Shown here: one piece after another, positions 22,582 to 30,456 of the stretch
Position numbering within the stretch: position 1 is the first letter of the stretch
How the letters are laid out: each line of letters begins with the position of its first letter
Source of the DNA: Microthrixaceae bacterium
GTDB taxonomy: Bacteria; Actinomycetota; Acidimicrobiia; Acidimicrobiales; Acidimicrobilacustridaceae
NCBI GenBank assembly: GCA_947449015.1
Contig: CANFQA010000026.1
Location: forward strand, 1 to 32,491
Length of the DNA stretch: 32,491 nt
Direction of reading: 5' to 3'
Made by a program: the position numbers and the translations under genes
The notes under the pieces: generated by a model
The model's database searches: none
Told to the model about the DNA's origin: nothing
The model's input: only the letters and a program-made list of their open reading frames with translations

Positions 22582-23379
22582 ATGAACGATTTCAGCTCAG
22601 ACGAGATTCGCCGCAACCTGCGTGAGGCCGAGGCCGAGCAGGCAGCAGCGCTTCCGTTATTCGCCAGCGCCGTCGATCAACTTCTCGACCCGACCACCGA
22701 TGCCACCGAAGACCAAAAGTCGGGCTTCCTCGGTGTGCCCAACCGCCGTTCCTTCCTTGTGGGCGGTTCGGTTGTCATGGCATCAGCGATCATCGCAGCC
22801 TGCAGCAAGAAGAAGCCCGGCCAGATCCCGGTCACCGCTGCTCTGCCAGATCCATCGGCCACCACTACCACCACCGCACCGGGCAGCGTGGCCAACGATC
22901 TCGCCCTGTTGCGCACTGCACAGTCCATCGAGGCACTGGCTATTGATACCTATCAGAAGGCCCTCGCCTCTGGCTTGGTCACAACCCCGGCGATCATCGA
23001 CACCGTCAAGTTGTTCCAGTCACAGCATCAGCAGCATGCCGACTCGCTCAATGGCCCGATCACCGGCGCCGGCGGCAAGATCGTCACTGAGCCCAACCAG
23101 TATCTCCTTGACGCTGCTGTTACCAAGGCAATCGCCGCTCTGACCGACGAAAAAAGTGTTCTGATGCTGGCCCGTGATCTCGAGAACATTGCCGCTCAGA
23201 CCTACTCCGGTGCCTCCAGCGTGCTCACCGTGCCTGCTTTGCGAGTTGCAGCCATGACCATTGGCAATGTTGAAGCCCGGCACATCACCGTTCTCAATGG
23301 TGCGCTCGGCTACGCCCCGGTTCCGCTTCCCATCATGTCGACGGCTAAGGCCATCGATCCGAAGGGCTACGTCAAGTAA
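22582..23379 (+). CDS. Tat-exported lipoprotein with ferritin-like domain (second of two)
   Basis: A 265-residue protein. Unusually, a 50-residue polar N-terminus precedes the twin-arginine signal NRRSFLVGG (Arg55-Arg56), which ends in a lipobox (IAAC, Cys74). A Thr/Pro linker leads to a four-helix ferritin-like domain. Candidate ligands are Glu in SIEALAIDTY, His in QHQQHADSL (the preceding Glu is Gln), Glu in DLENIAAQTY, and the Glu-x2-His of VEARHITVL. A mostly intact diiron centre is therefore plausible. The start at 22582 is preferred; upstream in-frame sequence runs into the previous gene. It probably forms an exported complex with the first ferritin-like protein and receives or gives electrons via the cupredoxin (inference). 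Confidence 0.8.
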   Translation: MNDFSSDEIRRNLREAEAEQAAALPLFASAVDQLLDPTTDATEDQKSGFLGVPNRRSFLVGGSVVMASAIIAACSKKKPGQIPVTAALPDPSATTTTTAPGSVANDLALLRTAQSIEALAIDTYQKALASGLVTTPAIIDTVKLFQSQHQQHADSLNGPITGAGGKIVTEPNQYLLDAAVTKAIAALTDEKSVLMLARDLENIAAQTYSGASSVLTVPALRVAAMTIGNVEARHITVLNGALGYAPVPLPIMSTAKAIDPKGYVK

Positions 23380-23430
23380 CTCGATTCGCTGTGCTTTCTG
23401 GGCACACACCGGCCTTCCATGCGACACTGT

Positions 23431-23820
<390 letters not shown>

Positions 23821-23935
23821 ATCGGCAGCCGGTTTAGTGGTCCTGCGGATCTTGCCCTAGACGTTGATCACTCATTTCGGGGATTGACATCTCCCTCGCC
23901 GACTCGCCTGACTTCGTGCAGGTCGCCAGAATGCC

Positions 23936-23941
23936 TAGGCT
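23936..23941 (+). promoter_or_regulatory. TAGGCT -10 hexamer, probable leaderless start of the acyltransferase gene
   Basis: TAGGCT followed by 8 nt and the GTG start at 23950, exactly as before glpD. No ribosome-binding site is present. The -35 region (TTCGTG, 23913-23918) is weak. The 23821-23935 stretch otherwise shows nothing I can name. Confidence 0.4.
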
Positions 23942-23949
23942 GACGTCCC

Positions 23950-26121
23950 GTGAAGCGTAGAGAAGATATCCAGGGCCTACGTGCCGTTGCTGTACTCCTC
24001 GTGATCTTCGCTCACCTCGGAATCACCGGCTTCGATGGTGGTTGGATCGGGGTTGACGTCTTCTTCGTGATCTCGGGATTCCTGATCACCGGTCTACTGA
24101 TGCGCGAGTACGACGAAACCAACCACGTGTCGCTCCGGCAGTTCTATCTGCGCCGAGCCAAACGAATCCTGCCGGCTGCTCTAGTCACAATTCTCGTCGT
24201 CGTGATCGTCAGCGGCTTTGTGCTGAATTCCATCCGCAGTTCCGATATTCATGCCGACGCGCTTTGGTCTGCTGGTTTCGTCTCCAACATCCACTTCATC
24301 AAGATCAACGCCGATTACTTCACCAGTTTCCAGGCAATCTCACCTCTGCAGCATTTCTGGTCATTGGCCGTTGAGGAACAGTTCTACTTTTTCTGGCCGG
24401 CGCTGTTCCTCATCGTGTCGCGTCAGCACGGATTGATGTTTTCGGGCCGCGATATCCATCGCAATCAACGGGTATTGATCTTCGCCCTCATTGCCAGTGC
24501 ATGGTCGTTGTATTGGTCAATCTCCTACACCGCCAGCAATCCCACCAGCGCGTATTTCTCCACCCTCACCCGGGTCTGGGAACTCGGGTTCGGCGCCATC
24601 CTCGCTCTCACAACCACCCTGATCGCAGAACGAAGCGCCGCATGGACCGAGCAACGGCGCACCAGGATCTTCACCACACTGTCTTGGGGCGGACTGGCAA
24701 TGATCCTCCTTGGCGCCTGCGTGATCATTAAGCCGGGCGATCCGTTCCCAGGGGCACTCGCACTCATTCCGGTGCTCGGTGCCGTGGGCATCATCTTCGG
24801 TGGTCTCGGAGAGGATTACCCATTACCGAACCGGATCCTGTCGATCCGGCCGCTGGCATTCATCGGCACCATTTCGTTCTCGCTGTACCTGTGGCATTGG
24901 CCAGTTCACGTCTTCGCCGAAGCGCTCTATCCCGATTCCACCAATACGCCCGCTGGAATTGGCATCCAGATGGCGATCATCGTTGCCATCTCCCTCGCCA
25001 GCTTCGCGTTCATTGAAAATCCGGCGCGACATCTTTCGATCGGACAACGCGAACTGGTTCCCAAAAAGTTCGCGGAAATGTCAATCGTGCCTTTCGCAGC
25101 ACTGCTCGTCGTCTGCATTGGTGCGTCGTTGCTCTACGTCGTATCCAAAGATGCCGCAAAGAGCAGCACGGCTGACTCCGGTACGGCGATGGAATCCTCC
25201 GATTCCTCTTCAGGTACTTCGAGCGGGACCGGAAAACCCTCGTCATCAACAGATCCCAAAACCATTTCCCATCGTGACCCAAACAAAGTTCTCAATGAGT
25301 GGAACCAACAGCTCACTGATTCCGTCGGCGTGACGTCGATGACTCCTGAACTCTCGAACGCGATCAAGAATGCCAGCAACGACAAGGTCTACAACAACTG
25401 TGTTCGAAGCGGCCCGTACTGCTGGTACGGCGCCAATACCACCTCTGGCACAGTCGCCCTCATGGGCGACTCCCATGCGGAGATGATTATGGCCACAGTT
25501 TCAAACATGTTTCCGACGTGGATGATTAAGAGCTACGCCAAGAGCGAATGTCCAACTGCTTCACTCGACTCGCTCCCTGGTCAGATGGTCGCGAAGAGGG
25601 ACATAGATGCGTGCAACAAGCACAACAAGGACTCAATCGCTGACATTCTTTCCAATCCCCCGGACGTCGTCATTATCAGCGACTCTTTGGGGAGTTTCTC
25701 CTCCCCGAACTTCATTGGAAAGTGGTCCGAGGGCCAAGCCGCGACCTACCAACAGTTGTCCGCCCTGCCCGAGACCACCCAGATCATTCAACTAACGACA
25801 ACACCTGGATCAGTAAGAAACGGTTGGCAGAATTGTCTGCAGGCGAATAACTCGCTTTCAAGATGCTTTGCCAATCCAGAGAATGCAAACACGATTTTCG
25901 ACGCTCAGCGATCGCTCATTGAGAAGTTCCCGAGAATCACGCTTATCGATCTCCTCTCGCTACTGTGCCAGGACGACAAGTGTCCGCCCACGATTGATGG
26001 GGCGCCTGTGTACATCGAGGGAAATCACTTCAGTCAGCAGTTCAGACTCACCGTCGCTCCAGCACTCGGGGCATTGATCGTCAAGGAACTTCCGGAGCTG
26101 AAACGAATCATCCAGATCTAG
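23950..26121 (+). CDS. Membrane O-acyltransferase (acyltransferase 3) with C-terminal SGNH domain
   Basis: A 723-residue OafA/OatA-type protein that transfers acyl groups to cell-surface glycans. The N-terminal acyltransferase 3 domain (about 1-375, ten or more membrane helices) opens with REDIQGLRAVAVLLVIFAHL (His22 catalytic region) and GGWIGVDVFFVISGFLITG, and later has LQHFWSLAVEEQFYFFWP. A Ser/Thr-rich linker follows the last helix. The SGNH hydrolase-like domain has GDSHAEM near residue 505 and IEGNHFS near 690, where the usual catalytic Asp of DxxH is Glu. The GTG start has no Shine-Dalgarno site and is probably leaderless. Codons in the last third look less GC-rich than in neighbouring genes, suggesting fast divergence or a different origin. 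The target (peptidoglycan, polysaccharide or glycolipid) is unknown. Confidence 0.9.
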   Translation: MKRREDIQGLRAVAVLLVIFAHLGITGFDGGWIGVDVFFVISGFLITGLLMREYDETNHVSLRQFYLRRAKRILPAALVTILVVVIVSGFVLNSIRSSDIHADALWSAGFVSNIHFIKINADYFTSFQAISPLQHFWSLAVEEQFYFFWPALFLIVSRQHGLMFSGRDIHRNQRVLIFALIASAWSLYWSISYTASNPTSAYFSTLTRVWELGFGAILALTTTLIAERSAAWTEQRRTRIFTTLSWGGLAMILLGACVIIKPGDPFPGALALIPVLGAVGIIFGGLGEDYPLPNRILSIRPLAFIGTISFSLYLWHWPVHVFAEALYPDSTNTPAGIGIQMAIIVAISLASFAFIENPARHLSIGQRELVPKKFAEMSIVPFAALLVVCIGASLLYVVSKDAAKSSTADSGTAMESSDSSSGTSSGTGKPSSSTDPKTISHRDPNKVLNEWNQQLTDSVGVTSMTPELSNAIKNASNDKVYNNCVRSGPYCWYGANTTSGTVALMGDSHAEMIMATVSNMFPTWMIKSYAKSECPTASLDSLPGQMVAKRDIDACNKHNKDSIADILSNPPDVVIISDSLGSFSSPNFIGKWSEGQAATYQQLSALPETTQIIQLTTTPGSVRNGWQNCLQANNSLSRCFANPENANTIFDAQRSLIEKFPRITLIDLLSLLCQDDKCPPTIDGAPVYIEGNHFSQQFRLTVAPALGALIVKELPELKRIIQI

Positions 26122-26164
26122 CGCTCACCAACTTCGCCAGCGCGAGGGACCGCAAGGACGGCCG

Positions 26165-27022
26165 TCAGTGCCCGAGGCGCATAACCCGATCAAAGCTTTG
26201 GCGAGCATGTTTGGTCACGGGAAGATCCACTCCGGTGTGTTGGGCCAGATCCAGCGCCTGATCCAAGTCCTTCTCACCCAGGCTCCGAACATGCTCCAGC
26301 ATCGACCGGAAGCTTTCAGGAGCATCCTCGGGAAGTACTTCGGGTCCACCGAGCGCAAACGGGGCGAGTGCCTGCGCGAACACCCCGGTTTCGTCAATTG
26401 TTCGGCGAAGCAGTGCCAGATCCACCCCAGCACTCGAAGCAAGCAGCATGGCTTCATGGACTGCAGCCATCATCACGTAGCCAGTGGCGTTGCGAGAGAG
26501 CTTGAGAGCCATTCCCGCCCCCACTCCCCCAGCGTGGATCACGTCCTTCGAGAATACCATCAGTACCGGAGTGGCGCGCTCGACCGCATCGCTTGGGCCA
26601 CCGACCATGGTGAGAAGCGTGCCGGCGGTCGCACCCTCCTCGCCCCCGCTCACTCCCGCATCGAGCACCGCCACACCGTGCGATTCGGCCTGATCTGCGA
26701 GCTCCCGGATGGTGTCAATGGCCACAGTGGTGTGCACCGTGATGATCGCTCCCGGGACAAGCGCTCCAAGCACTCCTTCAGGGCCGGTGATTACCTCGCG
26801 CGCTTGTGCATCATCAAAGACAACCACGCACACGACGTCGGCTCCACGTGCGGCCTCAGCGGGCGAGGCGGCACCATGAGCGCCGTTCGATGCGAGAGCG
26901 GACACCGCTTCAGCGGAGACATCAAACACTCGAACCTCATGGCCAGCATCCAACAGATTCTTGGCGATAGGCCCGCCCATGCGACCCACCCCGACAACGG
27001 CGACCTTCAGTAACTCACTCAC
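26165..27022 (-). CDS. NAD-binding beta-hydroxyacid dehydrogenase (3-hydroxyisobutyrate/6-phosphogluconate dehydrogenase-like)
   Basis: A 285-residue enzyme of the beta-hydroxyacid dehydrogenase family, which oxidises short 3-hydroxy acids or reduces semialdehydes. The Rossmann motif VAVVGVGRMGGPIAKNLLDAGH is at the N-terminus. DAGVSGGEEGATAGTLL is the substrate-binding signature, and GAGMALKLSRNATGY carries the catalytic Lys and Asn. The GTG start at 27022 overlaps the upstream gene by 8 bp; longer frames run antisense-like through that gene and are rejected. The pairing with a carboxymuconolactone-decarboxylase-like gene suggests a small catabolic unit, substrate unknown. Confidence 0.88.
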   Translation of the reverse strand: MSELLKVAVVGVGRMGGPIAKNLLDAGHEVRVFDVSAEAVSALASNGAHGAASPAEAARGADVVCVVVFDDAQAREVITGPEGVLGALVPGAIITVHTTVAIDTIRELADQAESHGVAVLDAGVSGGEEGATAGTLLTMVGGPSDAVERATPVLMVFSKDVIHAGGVGAGMALKLSRNATGYVMMAAVHEAMLLASSAGVDLALLRRTIDETGVFAQALAPFALGGPEVLPEDAPESFRSMLEHVRSLGEKDLDQALDLAQHTGVDLPVTKHARQSFDRVMRLGH

Positions 27023-27428
27023 CAGTGGCCTCTGCGTCGCGCTGTGACTTCTCGAATCCGACAATTGCCGTTTCGCTGACCCGGTAGAGATCACTGCTGC
27101 TCGGGTAGCCAACATACGGAATGAGGTGGATCGCGATCTCCCGAATCTGGTCGACCCCAAGTTCCCCGCTGTCGAGAGCTCGGGAAAACTGAATGCCCAG
27201 CGTGTCGAATGCTCGCTGCGCGGCAAGAACACCCATGACCAGCAGACGCCGATCGGAAACCTCAAGCGCAGGTCGCGACCAGACCTCTCCGAAGAGTTGG
27301 CTCAGCATCAGGTCAAAAAAGTCCGATTGCCCTTCTTCGAACACAAAGGCTTCATCGCCGTACACGCGGCGGTACATGTCAAGCCCTTGCTCGCGACGAG
27401 TAGGACCGTCCGGGGAATGTTCATCCAT
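27015..27428 (-). CDS. Carboxymuconolactone decarboxylase-like (AhpD-fold) protein
   Basis: A 137-residue all-alpha protein similar to gamma-carboxymuconolactone decarboxylases (QGLDMYRRVYGDEAF...FGEVWSRPALEVSDRRLLVMGVLAA, then IREIAIHLIPYVGYPSSSDLY). It has no cysteine at all, so it lacks the AhpD-type Cys-x3-Cys redox centre and is not a peroxidase partner. The start at 27428 follows AGGG at 7 nt. It lies 32 bp after the serine hydrolase gene and overlaps the dehydrogenase gene. A ring-cleavage or lactone role is suggested by family only. Confidence 0.8.
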   Translation of the reverse strand: MDEHSPDGPTRREQGLDMYRRVYGDEAFVFEEGQSDFFDLMLSQLFGEVWSRPALEVSDRRLLVMGVLAAQRAFDTLGIQFSRALDSGELGVDQIREIAIHLIPYVGYPSSSDLYRVSETAIVGFEKSQRDAEATGE

Positions 27429-27460
27429 CGCCAAACCCTAGGGCCCAGCGGTCATTGCGA

Positions 27461-28600
27461 TCAGGCCAACGCGGCCCGTGCGGCCACTTCAACCACCTGC
27501 GATGCCGGCACCGCCACCTGCGCGCCACGATCGTCCTGCACGCCGACAATTCCGTAACTGTTCGTTGTGAAATCAACCCAGGGGTAGAAGCCCTTTCCAC
27601 CATTGCCACTGACCACCACGGTTGTGCCGTCGGCAGCGACAACATCAGGCCAGCACCCCAGCCCATAGCGAGGAATCCGGGTGATCCCAACGGCAAAGTC
27701 GTGGGAGGTGTCGTACCCACCGAGCTGATTGGCCACCAACTGGTCGATTGCCGCAGCCGACAGCACCCGATGACCGGCGACTTCGCCACGCCCAGTGATC
27801 ATGGCCAGAAACCGCATGTAGTCATCGACAGTCGTGCGCACCCCAGCGGCCGGTCCAACCGAGGATGGCGCTCCGGGCCAGGTGGTTGCGTCCATGCCCA
27901 GAGGACCGGTGAGGCGATCCTGAACCACTGATGCGAAATCGTTGCCCGCAAGCTCCTCGATGAGTCGACCAATGACATGAAAGTCCGCGTTCCCATAGGA
28001 GTACGCCGACCCTGCAGGGAATTGCCGCGGTGATCGAGCGATGAGGCGAACGCAGTCGGCGAGCGGTACAGCGGCCCAGAGACAGTCCTGATCGCGCACT
28101 CCTGAGGTATGGATGAGCAGTTGACGAACAGTGATGGCTGGCGCATCATTCGCGAACTCGGGCAGCCATCGGCCAATGTGGTCGTCAAGGGAGACGGAAC
28201 CACTATCGACAAAGGTCAAAAGCGTCGCCGCGGTCAACCATTTCGTTGACGACGCCACCGATAACGACGTGGACCCGGCCACAGCACCGATACTGAGGTC
28301 ATGGACGGTGACACCGTTCCGAACGACTCGCAGGACACCACCAGACAATCCCGCCGACGTCACGCGCTGTCGAAGTGCAGCGTCGGCGGCGTCGAAGGCT
28401 CCAGCAGGTAAAGGAGCAGCGGATGTGCTCGAGGATTCGCTCACGATCGAGACGGCGTTGGCTGATGACTCCGGGTCAGTGGAATCTGCTCGAACCGAGG
28501 CGGACCCACAGGATGCGAGCAGAACTGCGCTGCACACCAGCAACGCGGAAACGACTCCACCCCGATTCCAACGATGACGCACCGCAACATGCTGCCGCAC
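27461..28600 (-). CDS. Serine beta-lactamase-like/DD-peptidase-family lipoprotein hydrolase
   Basis: A 379-residue exported serine hydrolase of the class C beta-lactamase / esterase / DD-carboxypeptidase family. The signal peptide ends in the lipobox LLASC (Cys31). A Ser-rich linker of about 35 residues follows. Catalytic motifs: Ser117-Ser-Thr-Lys120 (SxxK) and Tyr202-Gly-Asn204 (YxN). The later segment VVSGNGGKGFYPW takes the place of the HxG/KTG motif. LLIHTSGV is typical of the family. Whether it acts on peptidoglycan, esters or antibiotics cannot be read. The GTG start has AAGG 7 nt upstream and lies 3 bp after the phosphatase stop. Confidence 0.9.
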   Translation of the reverse strand: MRQHVAVRHRWNRGGVVSALLVCSAVLLASCGSASVRADSTDPESSANAVSIVSESSSTSAAPLPAGAFDAADAALRQRVTSAGLSGGVLRVVRNGVTVHDLSIGAVAGSTSLSVASSTKWLTAATLLTFVDSGSVSLDDHIGRWLPEFANDAPAITVRQLLIHTSGVRDQDCLWAAVPLADCVRLIARSPRQFPAGSAYSYGNADFHVIGRLIEELAGNDFASVVQDRLTGPLGMDATTWPGAPSSVGPAAGVRTTVDDYMRFLAMITGRGEVAGHRVLSAAAIDQLVANQLGGYDTSHDFAVGITRIPRYGLGCWPDVVAADGTTVVVSGNGGKGFYPWVDFTTNSYGIVGVQDDRGAQVAVPASQVVEVAARAALA

Positions 28601-28603
28601 TGA

Positions 28604-29191
28604 TCAACCTTGGAGATCAGTGAGATGGGCGACCTCATTGAAACTGTGCAGCACCCCTCCGCGGGGAGTGGTGCCAATCCGGGTGATGGACGCAGGGGCA
28701 ACCCAGAGTCGCCAGGACACAAGATCGTCGACGCCGAGTGCCCAACACGTCGCGGCCTTGATCGGTGACACATGGGTGACAATCACGGTGGTGCGATCAG
28801 CGGCAGAACCATCGGCCATGAGATCGTCAAGGGCAGAGCGCACTCGAACGCCAAGTTGACGCAATGACTCACCCCCGGGCGGAGCAAAATCGAGATTGGA
28901 CCGCCACTGCTGCCAGGTTTCCGATCGGATCTCACCAAGTGGCCGACCGTCGTACTCGCCGTAGTCGAGTTCTATCCAACGATCGTCGATGATTGGCTCC
29001 ATCCCAAATGCCGCAGCAGTCTCACGGGTGCGGGCGAGCGGGCTGCAGATGAGCCGGTCGACATGAGGGAATGACGCCGCCAATGCCGAGGCCTGTGAGC
29101 GACCTAGTTCATCGAGCGGCGGGTCGAGACGACCGAGCAGGAGTCCCGAAGCGTTGTGCTCGGTGCGACCGTGGCGGACGATATGGATCAT
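28604..29191 (-). CDS. Histidine phosphatase (phosphoglycerate-mutase-like)
   Basis: A 195-residue cytosolic phosphatase of the histidine phosphatase branch 1. The RHG motif is at residues 6-8 (IVRHGRTEHNASGLLLGRLDPPL), then SPLARTRETAA, the acid residue in ELDYGEYDGRP, and the second His in VTHVSPIKA. The substrate is unknown; the family includes CobC, phosphoglycerate mutase-like and broad phosphatases. ATGA overlap with the upstream membrane protein gene. In mycobacteria a CobC-like phosphatase domain also follows a COG1579 gene (Rv2228c/Rv2229c, from memory), so this order looks ancestral. Confidence 0.9.
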   Translation of the reverse strand: MIHIVRHGRTEHNASGLLLGRLDPPLDELGRSQASALAASFPHVDRLICSPLARTRETAAAFGMEPIIDDRWIELDYGEYDGRPLGEIRSETWQQWRSNLDFAPPGGESLRQLGVRVRSALDDLMADGSAADRTTVIVTHVSPIKAATCWALGVDDLVSWRLWVAPASITRIGTTPRGGVLHSFNEVAHLTDLQG

Positions 29192-29709
29192 GACGCGCTC
29201 CGACCATTTGGGGGGACTTCGATGACACGGCTGAGATGGCCCGTTCGCAGAAAGCGATCACGCTTGGTCGGATCGGCCAGATCAAAGGCCTTCCATGCCC
29301 ACACCAGACATCCAGCGCCGATGAGTTCGAGCAGCACAGCGATGGCGAAGGAATGCCCGAATTCTGGCAGTCCGTTCCAGGCTGAACCCGAGGCGAGATC
29401 GATGCCGAAAAACGGGAACCAGAACACTTCCTTGCGGGCCCAAATGCCATCGAGCACAAGGTGCATAAGCATCCCGATAGCCACGCCGATCCAACGCCGA
29501 CGCACTAGACGCCGCTTCTGCGTGGCCAACATGATGATGGTCAAAGCAGCCACAGGTGCCAACAGGGTGTGGAGCAGTCGAGGGCCACCAAAGACAACCT
29601 CACCGACTGGCAGGATCGAACCCAACATCACCAGTCGATAGTCAAGCGCGGGCGTGCGAAACACCCACCACACGAACACAAAACTCACGCCGGCGAACCA
29701 AAGAATCAT
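29188..29709 (-). CDS. Membrane protein, possibly a YdjM/DUF457-like metal-dependent hydrolase
   Basis: A 173-residue protein with about four or five membrane helices. The conserved-looking segments GPRLLHTLLAP and GMLMHLVLDGIW place His and His/Asp residues near the membrane faces, as in membrane-bound hydrolases of the YdjM/DUF457 kind; the match is suggestive only. The start at 29709 is chosen because it overlaps the preceding stop as ATGA; a start five codons earlier would intrude into that gene. Its own stop overlaps the phosphatase start. Confidence 0.75.
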   Translation of the reverse strand: MILWFAGVSFVFVWWVFRTPALDYRLVMLGSILPVGEVVFGGPRLLHTLLAPVAALTIIMLATQKRRLVRRRWIGVAIGMLMHLVLDGIWARKEVFWFPFFGIDLASGSAWNGLPEFGHSFAIAVLLELIGAGCLVWAWKAFDLADPTKRDRFLRTGHLSRVIEVPPNGRSAS

Positions 29710-30419
29710 CGGGCCAGCAAACATCCGCAGTCAGGGCAGTGCACGATGGCATCGGCCGGTTCGCGACGCAGCCGATCAACCTCAGCGGCGGCCAATGAGA
29801 TATGGCAGCCCAGACATGTTGGGCCCGACAGGCGCGCCACCGCCACGCCACCGTGCAGGGGCCTGAGCCGCTCGTACTCGGCGAGCAGTTCGGTGGGCAC
29901 TGAATCTGCCAGCGGTGCGCGTGCTGCGGCAATGGCGCCAGCCTCGGCATCGATCTCGGATTGATGCTCGACCAGAGTGACCCGCACTCTTGCGATTTCG
30001 GCGTCGATTTCGGAGAGGGCTACATCGGCAGCGGCCAGCAGGGCGTCGAGTGGTTCGATCTGCTCCATGAGTTCGAGTACCTCATCCTCAAGAGAAGATT
30101 GGCGGCGCTTCAGAGACTCGAGATCAGCCTGCAGCGCCTGGGCTTCCTTTGGTGAGGTCATGGACGATCCGTACAACAGAGCGTCGACCGATGTGATCTT
30201 GGTGGTGATGCCGGCAATCTCATCTTCGAGGCGCTTCTGGTCGCGCCCGAGCGCTGTCCGTTGGGCCATGGGTTCATCAAGCGCAGTTCGACGCTCGGCA
30301 ATGACATGTTCGAGACGACTGATCTCAGCCTGTTCGGGGAGATTCGCTCGGCGATGGCGTAATTGATCTGAGGTGGTGTCGTTGGCCTGAAGTTCGAGGA
30401 GACGCTCGAGATCGCTCAT
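29706..30419 (-). CDS. Coiled-coil C4 zinc-ribbon protein (COG1579)
   Basis: A 237-residue protein. Residues 1-180 form a long antiparallel coiled coil (LERLLELQANDTTSDQLRHRRANLP; later SPKEAQALQADLESLKRRQSSLEDEVLELMEQ). The C-terminal zinc ribbon has CLGC and CPDCGC. The family is widespread and of uncertain function, possibly nucleic-acid or membrane-remodelling related. An alternative ATG six codons upstream (30437) is possible. A much longer frame to 30929 runs through the penicillin-binding protein gene and is rejected. First gene of a coupled unit with the membrane protein and phosphatase. Confidence 0.88.
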   Translation of the reverse strand: MSDLERLLELQANDTTSDQLRHRRANLPEQAEISRLEHVIAERRTALDEPMAQRTALGRDQKRLEDEIAGITTKITSVDALLYGSSMTSPKEAQALQADLESLKRRQSSLEDEVLELMEQIEPLDALLAAADVALSEIDAEIARVRVTLVEHQSEIDAEAGAIAAARAPLADSVPTELLAEYERLRPLHGGVAVARLSGPTCLGCHISLAAAEVDRLRREPADAIVHCPDCGCLLAR

Positions 30420-30456
30420 GGACAGATCTTCACCCATCTGCCGACGACGCGCACCA

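Noticed and set aside
23884-23889. TTGACA as a -35 box for the acyltransferase gene
   Set aside because: At 17 bp downstream the sequence is CCTGAC, not a -10 element; the TAGGCT hexamer is too far away to pair with it.
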